Counted from the first letter of the stretch, positions 1 to 14,103 are shown. The stretch: DNA of 64,000 nt from Limanda limanda (GCF_963576545.1 NC_083637.1:15851507-15915506); one strand, 5' to 3'. Notes: a model not told the origin generated them from the letters alone. Numbers and translations: made by a program.

Positions 1-1384
1 TTTCCATGGAGCTGCGTTGGACAGCTGACTGTCCTTGGCGTCAGACTCTGGCCCTGACCAGCCTGTGGCTGCTTTCTAGGATCAGACTCCTCTGTTATTA
101 GTGAACACGCTGCTATGGCCAACACTCTGAGTGACGCACCAGCATCTCCCAAGGACTTGCAGGTTTACAGGATGACTTCATATAGCTATTGCATGATATC
201 TGGTGACTTGGAAATATATAAATAAAATATATATGTAAGTCATAAATATTAATGTTATACTTCAAAGCAGTGTTATAACTGTGAACGTATGATGTAATTT
301 CCACCCGACTTGTTTTCATTTTAGCCAAGTGATGACACTGCACTGACATACTGGACTAACCCCACAAATTCAATATGTGCTTGGATACAACCCAAGGCTT
401 CTTATTGTTAAAGTCGATGCAGATAAGTGAGTTATTATCAAGTCATGTTTGTTGATGCTCTTATCATCAGAGCACTGACTCTGCTGACTGCTGACAGCAG
501 TGTTATACAGTAGATAATGGTTCTGTGGAGTGCTTTGCCACTGACTTGCTTCTGATCCACTCATTAGCTTGAGAGCTATTTTCCTGCAAATAACAGGTAA
601 CATAACCCTTTGAATGGTCTAAGCTTCCTATCATTGAGCTGTTTGTGGAAACCAGTATCTCCTTGAATTACCATTAAGGTTTAAATGGCACCATATCTGG
701 GGAAATTTCAATTACCGCTGTTAAAATGTTTTTTACTATTCTGCAGTGTGTTTGTAACTGGCAGTAAACATACAATAATCATACATTGATCCTAAGTCAG
801 TGAAGGCAACCTTGCAAATTCACCCTAGCGTTACACTGGAAAAGCTTCCTTCAGTCAGCTTTAAACTGCTCATGACAATGGAGTCACAAACCTGTGACCA
901 TGACAACAGGAAGTCTGAACAGCTGATGATGGTGCTGATCCCACCCAGGGTCACAGTCTGTCAGATGTCAGAGTCATGCACACTAATGGTCAAACTACAT
1001 GCGTGCAAAAGTACATGACTTCTAGAAGTGCACACATGTATGAGGGCAAGCTGGTGCATGTATAAGAGCTGGCTGGTGTTCATCTCTCCTGACTCCATTA
1101 CAAAATGACATTTACTCTATTATGGTATTACCATCTCTCTCTCAGACACAATCACACAGTCACACAGTCACACACACAGTCTCTCTCACACACGCACACG
1201 CACAAGCACACGCACACGCACACTCACACGCACACACACACACATTAAGTGATCACATTGCTAGGATTTAAATGTCACTCGCATGTTCAGTCATCTGACA
1301 AGGGCTCAAATGTGATCATCTGACCCCTGACAGATACTATGAAGGGCAGGGATCTCCTGTTGCAGTGGGGAGGGGACGGCGTGT

Positions 1385-1439
<55 letters not shown>

Positions 1440-2250
1440 TTGATGCAGAAAATAAAAGTCATGCTGTCCATGAAAACAAATAAGTGGTATGTGTGAGCAG
1501 TTGGAAATTCCTGTCTGCCAACCAGGCGTATAAACAGCTACTAGTTAAGGCCAAACGCAACGACACATTAGAAACTAGGAGGCGCTGGCGATGAGCACAG
1601 AGTCACGTAGAGAAGTTCTGCATCTTCCCACCTTGTGACCGCTGTAAATCACATGTAGATGACATAGATGGGCCAGGGGGGGCTGGCACAGACCTGTAGG
1701 AGGACATGTCTTCTGCACAGTGGAATGTGAGGGTGGGTGTGTGTGTGTGTGTAGGGGGGGGGGTTGAGAGCAGCTGTCAGGGGAACCGAGACTGGAGGCA
1801 AGAATGGGTGAGGTGGAGGGAGGGGAGGGGCTTTGATGCTGTGTTAACACATGTTCGTCTGCCACAAACAGTGACACATTAGTGATGATTTAAACATAAT
1901 GTGTCACTTTACAAACTTTCTTGTGTGTGTGGAGATTCGGCTCAGACACAAAGCTACATGACTGGAGCTGTAACACAATTTCATGTCGACATGTTGAAAA
2001 ATGCCGCTCCCCCCATTCTAAGACACAACTCTGACACAGTCACTGTGTGTGAATAACTCAACAGTGACTGTTCCCAGCATTTAAATAATGAATGTAGTTT
2101 ACAGACAAATGCTCTATGACATCTGGAGGTATGAGCAGCACAGGTTTGCTACATGAAGGAACATAATGCTAATGTCTTACCGTACATTTTCTAAAAGAAT
2201 AATGTTGATTCTTTGTGCACAGGCTCTGTTGGGAGGAGGTGTTTTCTTAC
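1..2250. other. ank2 intron 2 (partial), no exon seen
   Basis: This stretch lies downstream of the ankyrin exon on the minus strand, so it should be intron. I looked for the next ankyrin-repeat exon on the minus strand and did not find one; it presumably lies beyond the left edge. The stretch holds a degenerate CA-rich tract (about 1145-1245), a pure GT tract (1381-1434) and a G-rich patch near 1755. I saw no other gene. Confidence 0.6.
1381..1434. repeat. (GT)n microsatellite
   Basis: Nearly pure GT dinucleotides with one AT interruption close to the start. A more degenerate CA-rich tract lies about 140 bp to the left. Confidence 0.95.
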
Positions 2251-5191
2251 CTGGTTACAAGTGCTGATATCTACTCCATTTTTCAGGAATTCAAGGACTT
2301 TGTCGATGTTTCCCGCCCGGGCAGCTCGAAGGAAACTGGTGTTACTGTCCGACTAGAGGGATGAGACAGAATGAAGACTAATATTAGAGAAGAAGAATAT
2401 ATATATTTTTTCTATCGATTAACTATACTGCTTATCCTTTAAGTATCGCAGGGGATCGAGAGTTAATCCCAGCTGACATTGTGCGAGAAGAACAACTTGT
2501 CACATTCGCACCTATGGACAATTAGAGTCTCAAATTCATCTAACCCCAATCTGCATGAATTTGGACTGTGGGAGAAAGCCGGAGTACCTGGAGAAAAATC
2601 ATGCCGAAACAGGGAGAACATCCAAACTCCACACAGAAAGACTAGACACTGGTACCCCATGCATTGATAATCCACTCCTCTGTAGCCGCTGCGGGTTCAA
2701 CTCTGGCTTGCAGCCCATTCACATTTGTTGACTTCTGTCAAATAAAGGCAGAAATGGGCCCATCCAACAGGTTTTAGTTTCATTAGGTTTCAGGTCTACT
2801 TTTGTTATATCCTCTCATGTGATGGCAGATAACATGTACATAGAAAATGCTGAGGATTCATTCAGAACATACTGGCATTTAGGTCGTACTGTATTCATTA
2901 TACAAAAATGATTATGCTTATCTTTTTCCCAGCACATACAAACAAACTATCTCACCATTGTTCTATTTATGAATGTCAAATAATTCAAGTTTCTTTAGAG
3001 ACATGGATGACGTAGCATGTTGTGGCTAAAATACAGAAGTCAGAACTTCTTGTATCAATAATTTGTCTGAGCAGACTTTCCAAATGTAACCACCAGACAT
3101 CAAGGCTGCACAGGCAGCTACAACACACACAAGTTCTATGTTGTGTTGCATTAATGCATAATGACTCAGTGAATTTAAAGTTAAAAGTTTCAAACTAAAC
3201 ACCTGGACAATGTTGACCTTCTGTATGTAACAGAAGAAAAACGTCTCGGGGGGCCTCATCCTCTGACCTGGATTCAATTTCAGCTTTTAACACAAGTATT
3301 TACTGTAACATAAATCTCAGTGGTAACCAGAAATATCCATCCAGCAAAGAATGACAGTTTAGAGTCCAACAGATTTTAGAAATAAAAATAAAATCTAACT
3401 GTAAAACAACAATATGATGAAAACATTTCTTTTAAAGCACATTTTAAATCCACCAAATACCTCTGAGTTGTAAGAGTATGTCCTTAGAATTTTTACTATT
3501 TAAATTTTTTTTAACTCTACTTATGTAATTGTTTGCTGCACAGATGCACTAAAATGTATCTGTTATTCTGTTATTCTTTTTGTCTAATTTAAGTGTTAAA
3601 TGTCCCCAAGAGCTCAAAATCATGCGAATAAAAACACTGTTTTGTATGAACAACGCTCAAAACCCCAAGTTATTCAGTTTATTGTCTCTTCAAACAAAGA
3701 AAAGCAGCAAATCCTCACAACTGACAGAATGATAGAAGGGATGTATTGACACTAGTGCTAAAGTAATGACTCAAACGATTTCAGCAGAGGAGAAATGAGT
3801 GTATAAGTTTGACTGTGTGGTAAGGATTTAACCTCTTTCTGATGAGGTTAAGACAGAACATGTTAGTCAGACATGTTGCTGCTGACTGGCAGGATCAGAA
3901 CAAACTCCATGTTGTATGGCTGAGTAGGGCCAAGGGTCAAACACCCTACGTGAGATGTCACCTGACACACACACACAAAGACACACACAGTCAAGAAAAC
4001 GTATAAATGCACACACACACCACAACATCACCTGCAACAAAACTATTCTTGAATTATTCTTGGTCGTACCGGCAGCACATGTAGCAAACTACAAACGTCA
4101 TCAGAACCTTGTGTCTCCTTCTCCACTTCTTACCAGCGAGTCATCATCTTCAGATCCAGAATCAGCAGATCCGTAGTAGTCAGAGTGTTTGTAGAAACTC
4201 CTGTCACTCCCAGTGGTCCTTAACGCTCTATCTGATCCACACGCCTCACATGTTGCTGCATTTCCCATGGTTACTTCCTAAAACAGGGGTCTTTCCTCCC
4301 TCTCTTTAAGACTATCTGGTGTTGTACGGTCCAGTAAAGCCCAGCGCTCGTAGTTTCTCACTTTGTGTCCTCGGATAAAAGCCTCTCCAGCTCGCTTCCT
4401 GTCGTTTGGCTGCATCAAGCAATCTTACAACCTATCAAATGTGTTCTTGTCTTCGGTTCAAACACAATTAATGCCACCACTAATCTCACTTACTTCACTA
4501 TTACCACCACTACATCCCCTCTCTGTCCACTTGTATCCCTTTGCCCAGCCCAAACTCCTCAGCTTCTCATACTTCTGGCTCTGTCTTGGTGCGAGAGCCG
4601 AGGCCCAGTCTTTCTCTCTGCTCCGTCCGGGGAAGAACAACTGCCACCATAAACATTTAACCCTTACTGTGTCCCCGCCGTGGCTATTTTTACCTTTCCC
4701 CATTCTCCATTTTATCAAGAAGACACCAGTCCCTGCTGAGTGTGTCCAGGGTGGGGTGAACGACAGCTGGGTTCCGGTCTGGAGGGAGAGCGCTTGGCCT
4801 GTGGTGCTCTCCAGGAACGCCGAGGCTCATGATGGAGTGATACAAGCAGGAGCCCGGACACAGTAGCCAGGTCAAATGTCACTAACTTTACAACCTCACA
4901 CAGATTCCTTTGTTCATCATAAGAGGAATTTTGAGAATGTAATGTCATGTACCTGTGGTTCAGAAGTTTTATCTGAGCTAATATTCCAAATACTGGTTTA
5001 TAACTTGTTGACATGCCTCTTTGATGTAAATAATTGACCCTCTGTCACAAACGTAAGCAGAATTCACAACTGACTTACTGTTGAAACACATCTGAAGACT
5101 GAAGACCACTCTGAAGTCAAGTTAAGCTACAATTACTAGGCACTGATTTCACAAATGTTTGCCTCAAGTTTTCTAGTAAATATGTCAGTAT

Positions 5192-5228
<37 letters not shown>

Positions 5229-5310
5229 GTGTTAGTGTGTGTGTGTGTGTGTGTTAGTGTGTGTGTGTGTGAGTATGGGTGTGTGTGTGTGTGTGAGTAT
5301 GGGTGTCTGT

Positions 5311-5342
<32 letters not shown>

Positions 5343-6500
5343 TTGTGTGTCTGTCAGGTTTTGAGTCATTTGTGCTTTCCCTGCTGTCTCATTCATCTCT
5401 CCGCCAAGCACACTGCACTAACAGAGATTGGATTGATTGGAAACCAGCTGTAATCTGTGTTCTGTGAAGGATTTGTTTAGATTGACCTGCAGTCGGTCCT
5501 GGGATGAAAGCTACTGGATTATACACTGGACTGTGTCTACGTCCATGATGACACTGAACTCAGTATTACAGAGATGTCATCAGCAGCAGCATTTAAAGAT
5601 TTTTTTATTCTTTTCAAACCATTGTCAGTATTAAACAATCAAATATACTCACACACTACCACTGGATGAGGATGGAGTCCTAGTTTACTAATTTACTAAC
5701 ACACAACTAAAAACTCAACGGTGTGAGGGGTCTGCCTCATGAATTCAAGTGACTACAAATAGACATTTTTGAGGATGATTTCCCACAATCTGGCATCCCA
5801 AAAGTTTTTGGGGTTTAATGGCTTGAAGCTGATCTGTACAGTGAGTACAATATTTATTCACCATTATTTGTGCTAGTGATGACATGCGTATAGACTAAAT
5901 ATTGGTGCCTAATCAGACAGTGATATTTCAGGTGACATTGAAAAGTACAACAGCTCAAAACCATGTTTTGAATGGTTAGATGCTTAAGGTTAAGATAAGA
6001 TCGGATCAGACAAGATATACTTTTACTTATATTCCCTTGAGGAAATAAAAACTCCAAGGAACAAACTATTTCTTTAGCTTTGATAAATATGTGACTTTTT
6101 CACTTGAGTTTTATTTCAAATAAGATTTGGTCCATAAAAGGTCCAATACCACCTGCATGTAAACTCCCACTGAACTTGAGTCCATATCTATCACCCACTT
6201 CACCATCCTTCTCCTGTTACACGATAAACCATGTAGGGGGACAACGGGACAGCAGCAGCACCAGCATGACAGGTCAACCACATACACATCCCATAACTCA
6301 CACTCACACAAAGTCATAATGGTAGTAGGCACAGTAAACAAAACAAATTATGAGTGAATGTGATTTTGTTTTACCAGTCGCTTTCGCTCTGCTCTTTCTC
6401 GCTGCCGCCTCCTCCTCTCCCTGGCTTTCTGAAGAGCGCAGTACTCTGGATGTTGCTCGAGCTCTCGAGCCTTCTTCAGGTGGGCTGCAGCGTGAGCCAT
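2251..6500 (-). CDS. ank2: Ankyrin (ankyrin-2 type), first two coding exons, 3' part outside window
   Basis: Ankyrins link membrane channels, transporters and adhesion proteins to spectrin under the plasma membrane. Two exons are visible. Exon 1 (6500-6375) starts at an ATG and encodes 42 residues, [16 protein letters not shown] onward, ending in an Arg-rich run. It stops at a CTG|GTAAAA donor in phase 0. The start resembles the N-terminus I recall for ankyrin-3 (MAHAASQLKK). Exon 2 (2352-2251) is exactly 102 bp after a CTCTAG acceptor and reads [20 protein letters not shown] onward, ending TCNQ before CAG|GTAAG. It is the opening of the ankyrin-repeat domain. The SDSN start and FLRAARAGN fit ankyrin-2 better than ankyrin-3 (SDAN, YLRAARAGH) or ankyrin-1, and the pde5a and hpf1 neighbours also point to the human chromosome 4 ANK2 region. 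The remaining repeats, ZU5 and death domains lie beyond the left edge. Exon 1 is too short to stand out as an ORF; the Arg-rich tail and matching phase support it. Confidence 0.78.
2410..2690. repeat. Teleost interspersed repeat, copy 1
   Basis: The stretch contains landmarks of a repeat that is very common in fish genomes: TGCTTATCCTTTAAG, CCCAGCTGACATTG, GGACAATTAGAGTCTC, CTAACCCCAATCTGCATG and CAAACTCCACACAGAAAG. A second, more diverged copy lies at 13070-13310. I take it for a retrotransposon-derived (SINE or LINE-tail) repeat but cannot name the family. Both small ORFs across it on the two strands are incidental. Confidence 0.7.
2691..6374. other. ank2 intron 1
   Basis: This is the remainder of the intron between the two ankyrin exons. 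It is AT-rich with scattered CA/GT tracts. A fragment at about 5990-6060, with GATAAGAT-like runs and a CCCTTGAGGAAATAAA motif, resembles the tail of a common fish SINE. A 167-codon open frame at 4363-4866 has no recognisable domain and is probably chance. Confidence 0.5.
5192..5350. repeat. Long interrupted (GT)n microsatellite
   Basis: About 160 bp of GT repeats, broken by TTAG and GAGTATGG interruptions that themselves recur. This suggests a minisatellite-like higher-order unit built on the dinucleotide. Confidence 0.93.
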
Positions 6501-7020
6501 GACCTGACTTTTCCACCTCTGATTGTCTCAAAAAAACTTTTTTACAAGGTGCTGAAGTTTTACTTTGTTCAATTAGAAATGTCCTTCCCTGACATGCACC
6601 TTAATTCTCCTGTTGGCCAAAACTCCTCAACTAAAAACACAATATAATATAAAATAAACAAAAACTTGCTAAAAAGGTATTTTAGCTCCAAAGATGATCA
6701 TCTGGAAACAGACTGGTGACTTGATTTTGCTTTCCTTTATCCTCCTCTTCCGATTTTTGATCTTGGAGTCATCTCCGCATTAGGCCATGGGAACCGCTAC
6801 TGGATGGTCATATTCTCACAAAGGTCCACACATCCAACATGAAAGTCACATTCGTGTGTGCAAACATGAAACAGGGCAGGAGATGATGAACTGAAAAAGG
6901 ATGAGTGAGTGACGAACGTAAGACCCAACCACTCACACACTCAAATACCCACGGGGAACAACCCAGTCCAGATGCACATGAAAACCCCACTCAATGTGAA
7001 CAGATGTAGCTACAAAGCAT

Positions 7021-7024
7021 GTGT

Positions 7025-7075
<51 letters not shown>
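7021..7075. repeat. (GT)n microsatellite
   Basis: Uninterrupted GT dinucleotides after a short GTGTGGGT lead-in. Confidence 0.95.
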
Positions 7076-8169
7076 GGTGCTTTTGTGTGGCATGTGCACG
7101 TGCATGCATGTGAGTGTTAATGAGTGTATGTGAGCTACAGTCACAGGAAGGAGTGTGTTGTGTAAGGGGTTTAGGAGGCTGCATGCCAACGGCCAGCTGA
7201 CTGCTACAGCTACTGTCTATATACCACTGAGGGACACATGAGGAGACGGAACCGTTAATGGGTGAGGCGGGGGGAGGATGGGCTGGATTAATAGTTGAGG
7301 GCAGGGAGAGTGAACAAGGGAATGAACAAAAAATATTTTGTATAGAATTTTCCAGTGAGATAAATAAGATAAATAGGTATTTTTTTCTCATTTATTCTTT
7401 TACTTATTGCTATTACTATTCTTTGACTTTAGATCACATTCGTGAGCTGGATGGTAATTTCATTCTACTGTGAACTTGTCTTGTGCCGATGACAATATAG
7501 TGAATGTTATTCTCCTTATACCGTCACAATAAATTTGACAGCTGCTTGCATCATGAACAAAGCACCACTGTGTTACACAATTCTTACTTAATTATGCTTG
7601 AGCAATCAATATTAGACCCCGACCATGGGGTGAGAGGTCAAATGGATGGGGGCCTCAGCTTTAAGTGTATTCCAAAACAATTTTGTCATTTCTATCTTTT
7701 TGTACAGGTTCCCTTTAAGATTTGTAAACAATACATTTGACAAAGATATAAACATGTTAAAATGTAACATAGAGTGGTTTTGGATGGAAAGAGCATTTGT
7801 TTAGGTAAATGGGGAAGGGAGCAATAAAGGAGACAGTGAGGTGATACGTATACTGTTGAAATACAAGCAAGTTAATTATGGAATAAATTAAAACAATAAA
7901 TTATGAAGACAGGGCCGCAGTAAGGAGGAAGAAGAGCGGTGAGGAAGAGAAGCATGATGAAGGTGGGTACAGTCTGTACTTCTGTGAGAAAGCGGAGAAG
8001 ACAGGACGCTCCACTTAGTCCAGAGGGGGACCAGCCAGCACAGAACAGTGGCTCCCAATCACCTGCAAGTTACAGGCTTCCCCCTGCGGGGAGAAAGTGG
8101 GTCGGCCCGAATCTCAACTGCACTGCAGCCTCAGTGCTGATGGTTGCTGATGAAATATGATTTGACAGC

Positions 8170-8170
<1 letters not shown>

Positions 8171-8244
<74 letters not shown>

Positions 8245-8254
8245 TGTGTGTGTT

Positions 8255-8292
<38 letters not shown>
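8171..8292. repeat. (GT)n microsatellite, about 120 bp
   Basis: One of the longest dinucleotide tracts in the window, with a single GTAT and two GTTT interruptions. Confidence 0.96.
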
Positions 8293-8293
<1 letters not shown>

Positions 8294-9660
8294 CAACAGA
8301 CGGATGTCACTCTGTCTCACTGTCACTGCTGCGAACGGTAGGAGCTTGAAATTCCAGCACCAGGGACAGGGCCACTATCTCACACCTCTATTTCTGTTCA
8401 CACATTTTGCCTGATCCGTTTCCTGCAGCTCGGTCACAAACAACGACATCAGCCTTTTTCTCTTTACTACTGATAATGAATGCGACAGATCTGCTGAATC
8501 ACCACACACTGTAATGGTGTCTCTAAAGCGTTCAACCCCGGTGCATTCAGCCTGAGTGCTTCATTCAGTTCCCGGAAGGTCCTGCTGTTTGAAGGAACAA
8601 GCCTCTCAGTTCTCTGCTCCTCTAGCACCCTCTACTGGCTACAGAGAGAACATGATTTTTCTCAAGGCCACAGCTACAAATATTTGGTTTAGTTCAGTGA
8701 GAAGAGGTAATGAGGGAACAATAATAGCGGCGATTACTGTGAATGAAAACTTATCATCTGACCATACTTCTAATGATTACTTTAAAATAAAGACATTTAA
8801 AACAAAATACAAAAATAGTGTTTATCATTGTTAAGTAACTTCAACATTTTATCAAGTTTTTAACACTTTTAATTAAAAAAAACTAAACTAAATGTGCGTT
8901 ACATTGAAAAGCAATAAAAACAATAACCACAAGGGCCTCCACACCAGGTGAGACAATATTAAAGGGAACTGAGGAAACGCAATCGTAAATCTCATAAATC
9001 TGAAATGAGAAAAGGACCTAAGGAAGGGGAAAAAAAGGATTGAAGAATACAGATAAAATAATAGAATGCTGGACGATATGAAAGAGAGAAATGGATAAAT
9101 ATAAAATATGAAAAGAGGAATAACCAATATGATAGTAAAGCCGTATACAGTACGGTATATGCATGTCACTCAACAGGCACTGCTTTTATTTAGGGCAAAC
9201 TGAGTTTTTTTGCCAAAAAAACAGCATAAAATACAGCTCAAAAAATAGGCTGGAGTTACTGTCCTAAAACAAAATGACCAAAACAGAAAATTGAAATGTC
9301 TGCAGGTCTGCATGTTCCCCTTTCAGTGCTTGGCAAGACTAAAACACTGAAAAAAACTTGCTCTTTACAAACAATAAGTGCAAGCAAATCTGAAATTCTA
9401 CCAGAAGCTTCTGCATTGTCTGACTTCTTGAGTCTCAGATTGAACTGTAAGTGTATTGATTAGCATGTTAGCTGATCCTGAAACAGTTTTTCTACACTTA
9501 ACTGTGTGTGTGTGTGCTTGCGCAGTTTGTACTTTATATCAATACTGTGACATTTTTGTACGTCTATGCATCAGCAAAACCTGATCGATGACCCCTGCTG
9601 ATGCTCTCCATCACCCGTCCAAGGTAATGAGGATTAGAGGAAAACATTAGAAACTGAGGA

Positions 9661-9693
<33 letters not shown>
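9661..9693. repeat. (GT)n microsatellite, short
   Basis: About 16 GT units with one GTAT break. Confidence 0.92.
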
Positions 9694-9694
<1 letters not shown>

Positions 9695-9940
9695 CCTCAA
9701 TTTGGGTTTCAGATTACATCGGGGAGTGGGGTGGGGTGGGGGGGTTGTCCAAAGAGAGTTGACGTGAGTCTCTTGTTTCTTACTGGTTTAGCAGATCTCC
9801 CAGATGGGGAGGGGTTAATGGTCTGCTTTCCATTTTATAGATCCAGAAGCTTTTATATGAGCCATTAGGACTGGATGATAGACAGATATGAGAGACGCAG
9901 AGATCAGCACATGGATCCCTGCACGTGCCTCTTCATGCAC

Positions 9941-10019
9941 AAACACACACACACACACACCCATACACATACACACACCCACACACCCACCCATACACAT
10001 ACACACACACACACACACT
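9941..10019. repeat. Interrupted (CA)n microsatellite
   Basis: CA repeats interrupted by CATACACAT and CACCCACAC variants that recur, indicating internal duplication. Confidence 0.92.
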
Positions 10020-13000
10020 TTTCATGATATTCAAAGTTACCAACATCAAGTACACGACCAAGCAAAAGAAGTGTTACTTTATCAGTAAATTAAAATAAAT
10101 TGAATGATTCTATACATTTGAGTGTATAGCAAAGTGTGTTACTTGTTAATGAGCTTAATCAAACACGACCCCAGCTTCTCTCTCTGCTCATGAAAACCAG
10201 CGCCTTGTTTGTTTTGGTCATTATCGGCGTGGTTGTTTTGGTTGTTGCTGTTGTCGTCGTTGCTGTTTATGATCCGTCTGCCTGCTAATGGAGCCACAGT
10301 GCTGACTCTCGGAGTTATGCCAGGGATGAGTGTCTGGCAGTGTATAATGCATCTTAATGGAGGAAGGATCTGTCTGTTTTCAGGTGACTCATTTAGAATT
10401 GGAGAAGCTCATGCATTTTTCATCAACAACAATTTTTGACCCCGTTCCAACTGCTCCTCATTCGGGGAAATGCTAGTTTACATTAGTGCTGCTTGGTTTA
10501 AGTGATGCATTATGCGTAATGTTAAATTGGTAAGTGAGTAACTGAAAAGTCTTCCTGTGCAGATATAAAGCAGTAGCCCCGATTCCCCTCGTACTTCACC
10601 AACAACAGTGAGAGGCAGATGTAGAAGAGATGACTGGAAGGCTGAAACCAGAGACCTAGAGGCTTTCCATACTTTAATACGTCTTCCACTGCGATCAACA
10701 CAAGTGCATCACTGAGTGGCTTCTTCTTAAGGCCTTTAGATGCAGTCCAATGATGCAGGCGAGCATTGCCAACTTCTCTGCACATCCTTTCTTCCAAAGA
10801 AAGCTCAGGCCTCTGTAGTTAATATAAATGTTGTATTACAGAGATTACAGTCAAGTATTAGTAGTTTGAACTCCCCATGTCACTGCAGCTCATGATTATT
10901 ATACATTCAGCCAATCAGAGTAAATGCCATTTGCAACACAGTCTGCATTATTTTAGACGCTGGCTTCATAATAAAGACAAGTCCAGAGAGCTGAAGCAAC
11001 ATTTCTGTTCAATCTGCACTCAAGACAACAGCAGGAGGTCTGCAGTGCCCACAGGCTCAGAATATGTATACGCACGATTGCAAACACACACACACACACA
11101 CAAACACTCTCAAATCCTTTGCCCTTCAGGACATTGACTCTGGACTGCAGCTGAACCCTGCACCACATGACTGTGACATAGGATTTAAAAATATTAAATC
11201 CAGTTTTAGTGTTAAGATAGATTTTTGCTCCTGGGGGAAGGTTGTGGTTTTAAACTCTTATTTATGAGCAGAGACTGACACTTCATACACAACAAAACAT
11301 ATTATAAATCAGAGGTAGATCAATTATCTGTTATACCTCCTCACTGAGCTCGCACAATGTGTAAGCTGCATATCGATATATATTGAACCTTTGTCATATT
11401 AAAATTATATCGCCATAATTTATGAAATTGCAGCCCTATTTAAAGCACAGATTTCTACGGTATGTTGCCCATTGGAGAGGATCTTAATGTGAGAGGTGTG
11501 TTTGTAACATGAGTATCACAGGCTTCACTACAGGAGTAAACTGGTTCACAGACATGTGAGTCTTCTAACACCATGAACAATAAGAACATAAGAGTCTAAA
11601 AGTCTAAAAGTCACAGTTTTTTCTCCACTTAAACAGATGACTTGCCATAATGCACATAGGTCTGGGCAAATATTGGCAATGGCTAAACTGCTAGTCTGTA
11701 AAAAATATGTTGCCTTGCTCAGACGAAAAATGATCAAGACCCAGAGTAGAGACAGTAATGGCTCGGCTCACAGATATGATTTAAATGTCAAGTCATATTG
11801 CAGCCTTTTTTTACTGCTGAAGAAAGGTCAGAGCTGTAAAATACACAACACACATGATCTCCCTCTCTTTCTCTCTCTCTCTCCCTTTCCTTTTCTTTTT
11901 GTCTCCCGATCACATGGTCAATTTAATAGAGAGCGGGCGATGCAGACGATTCAGGATTCAGATCAGACCACACCCAAGCACAGGGAGTAATGACACTGAG
12001 ACAGTGTTGGGTGAAGTGGTGGGGGTCTGATATGATCTGGGAGGGACCAGACAGAGTGTTGATGGGACAAATAACCTTCATGCAGTCACAGAGAAAGTCG
12101 AGAAGACCACACCCTGCTGGACAAGAAGCAGCAACACGCCCTCACACCCAACACACGTCTCAGATGAATGCATTACATGACGAGCTCCATTCGTCCTTCG
12201 GTGTTGCTAGCGTTCTAACAACGCTGCCCATTTCCGTACACAGACAAGGAGCCGCCTTACACACAGACACCAGCACCATATTAACAGATTGCTTGCAGGG
12301 TTTGCTTTTTCGCTCCATCAGGCCCACTGCTTGTTGTGAGAAGAAAAATAGGAGCACCCCAAACGATCTCAGTGACCAAATATGCAGGGAAAGCAACCCG
12401 TTATATCTATAAATTTATTGTCCACTTACTGCAGGTTACAGTGGGTTTATACGGTGTTATAAGTTAAAAATATGGCGCGACTCCTCTGTATGATACAGGA
12501 GTGTTGGTATGAAGCCGACTGGCTAATGGCCGTCCCACTAATTTACGGCTTTTCCTCTTTAAAGTGCTGCCCAAGTCCCTTGAGATCATATGACGTCAGT
12601 TTGTCGTTCCTGGTAATGAGATGACAGAGAGGCCCCGGGCGCAGTGGAAAATAAACTACCCTATTCTAGTGAAACCACAGCAGCATCATGGATGAAATGT
12701 CCAATGCACTGGTAAATGGTAAATATCTAAACCCTTCAATAAGGTGGATGTGGATACAGGTGGTCATTAGAGATATTAACACAAAGTTCTCAACTACGAG
12801 ACATTCATTTGCCTAATTAGTGTAGCTTATCTTGAACTGTGGGTCAGTTAGAAGTTGTATGAGTTATGGGATTTCTTTCCCATAAAACCCCAAACTGAGT
12901 TTTAAGCACACGGTGTCTGGATACCAGAGAAAACTGAATTAACAAAAAAAAATCAGATACCGTGGATACATGGAAGCAAATGGCCCAAATGGTAATTTCT

Positions 13001-13069
13001 TAAATCAGATTATTCTCCAGACCACAAACAGAGCAACAGCCCTCCCTGTTGTGTGCAGTTAGAACACCC

Positions 13070-13310
13070 ATCTATCCATCTATACCACTTATCCTTTAAA
13101 GGGGTAGCGGGGGGATTTACTGGAGCCATTCCCAGCTGACATTGGGCAAAAGAGTCGGGTACATCACAGGGTACAGCCTGGACTGGTCACCAACCAATCA
13201 CAGGCCAACATACAAAGACTTTCACCATTCACACCTCCAAACAATTAAGAGTCTCCAATAAACCTAATCCAAATCTGTATATCTGTGGGAGGAATCTGCA
13301 GCACCTTTAG
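13070..13310. repeat. Teleost interspersed repeat, copy 2
   Basis: It shares the order of landmarks with the copy at 2410-2690: CTTATCCTTTAAA, CCCAGCTGACATTGGGC, AATTAAGAGTCTCCAAT and a CTGTGGGAGG-type stretch. It is in the same orientation but more diverged. Confidence 0.65.
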
Positions 13311-14054
13311 CGTTGGTTAAACGTTAGGAGATGGTATTTCCAAACACAGGATTATCTCACGTAGCGTCAGATGACGAAGCCTTTTCAGGCAGAAAGTGAC
13401 GTCAAATATTTCCAGTTGAACGTATAATGAGTAATGAAGCGTGTGACCTACAATTTGCTGCAGCACAGTCGTACCAGGGATGCTGTGTGATGCTGTGTGA
13501 TGCTGTCAGAGGGAGAGAGAGATCTAACCAGGCAGGCAGATAATTAATCAGACAGAGAAACATATAATAAAGGAGTGAGAGAATTACTAAGAGAAAAGGA
13601 AACAGATGTGAGGAACCCACCCTGACTTCACCCACTGGGTTTGTGAAATGCTTTTTTTTTTTTCAAGCCTCGAGTTGGCCATTCTGACTGGCGCCATCTT
13701 GGTTTAGCTGCACCCATTGGAAAGTACAAGCTATTAATCACATGTCCCATACTTTATCGTCTATTTGACTCTACATGGAGCCATAATTTACAAAAAGAAC
13801 ATCAGGCTGCATTGAAACTAGCGAAATGAGACCACGAACACATTAGGAAATATTAACTGAGGTTATAAATCAAGTGAGAAGTGGGGTAAATTTTTCATAT
13901 AAAGTCTTTGAATATAAACATTTAATTATCAGTCACTCTTTACAGTCCTATTTTGGGTTAGAAGCAAACCAGCTGTCAAAGTCAACACAAATCCCAAATG
14001 TAGGTATAATGAATGGCCCTGGGTAAAAAAACTGGCATCACTGTGTTTTTTACA

Positions 14055-14055
<1 letters not shown>

Positions 14056-14103
<48 letters not shown>

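Noticed and set aside
4363..4866. A 167-codon plus-strand open frame
   Set aside because: No domain, no splice context, low-complexity Ser/Pro/Leu content and no supporting neighbour; consistent with chance in intron.
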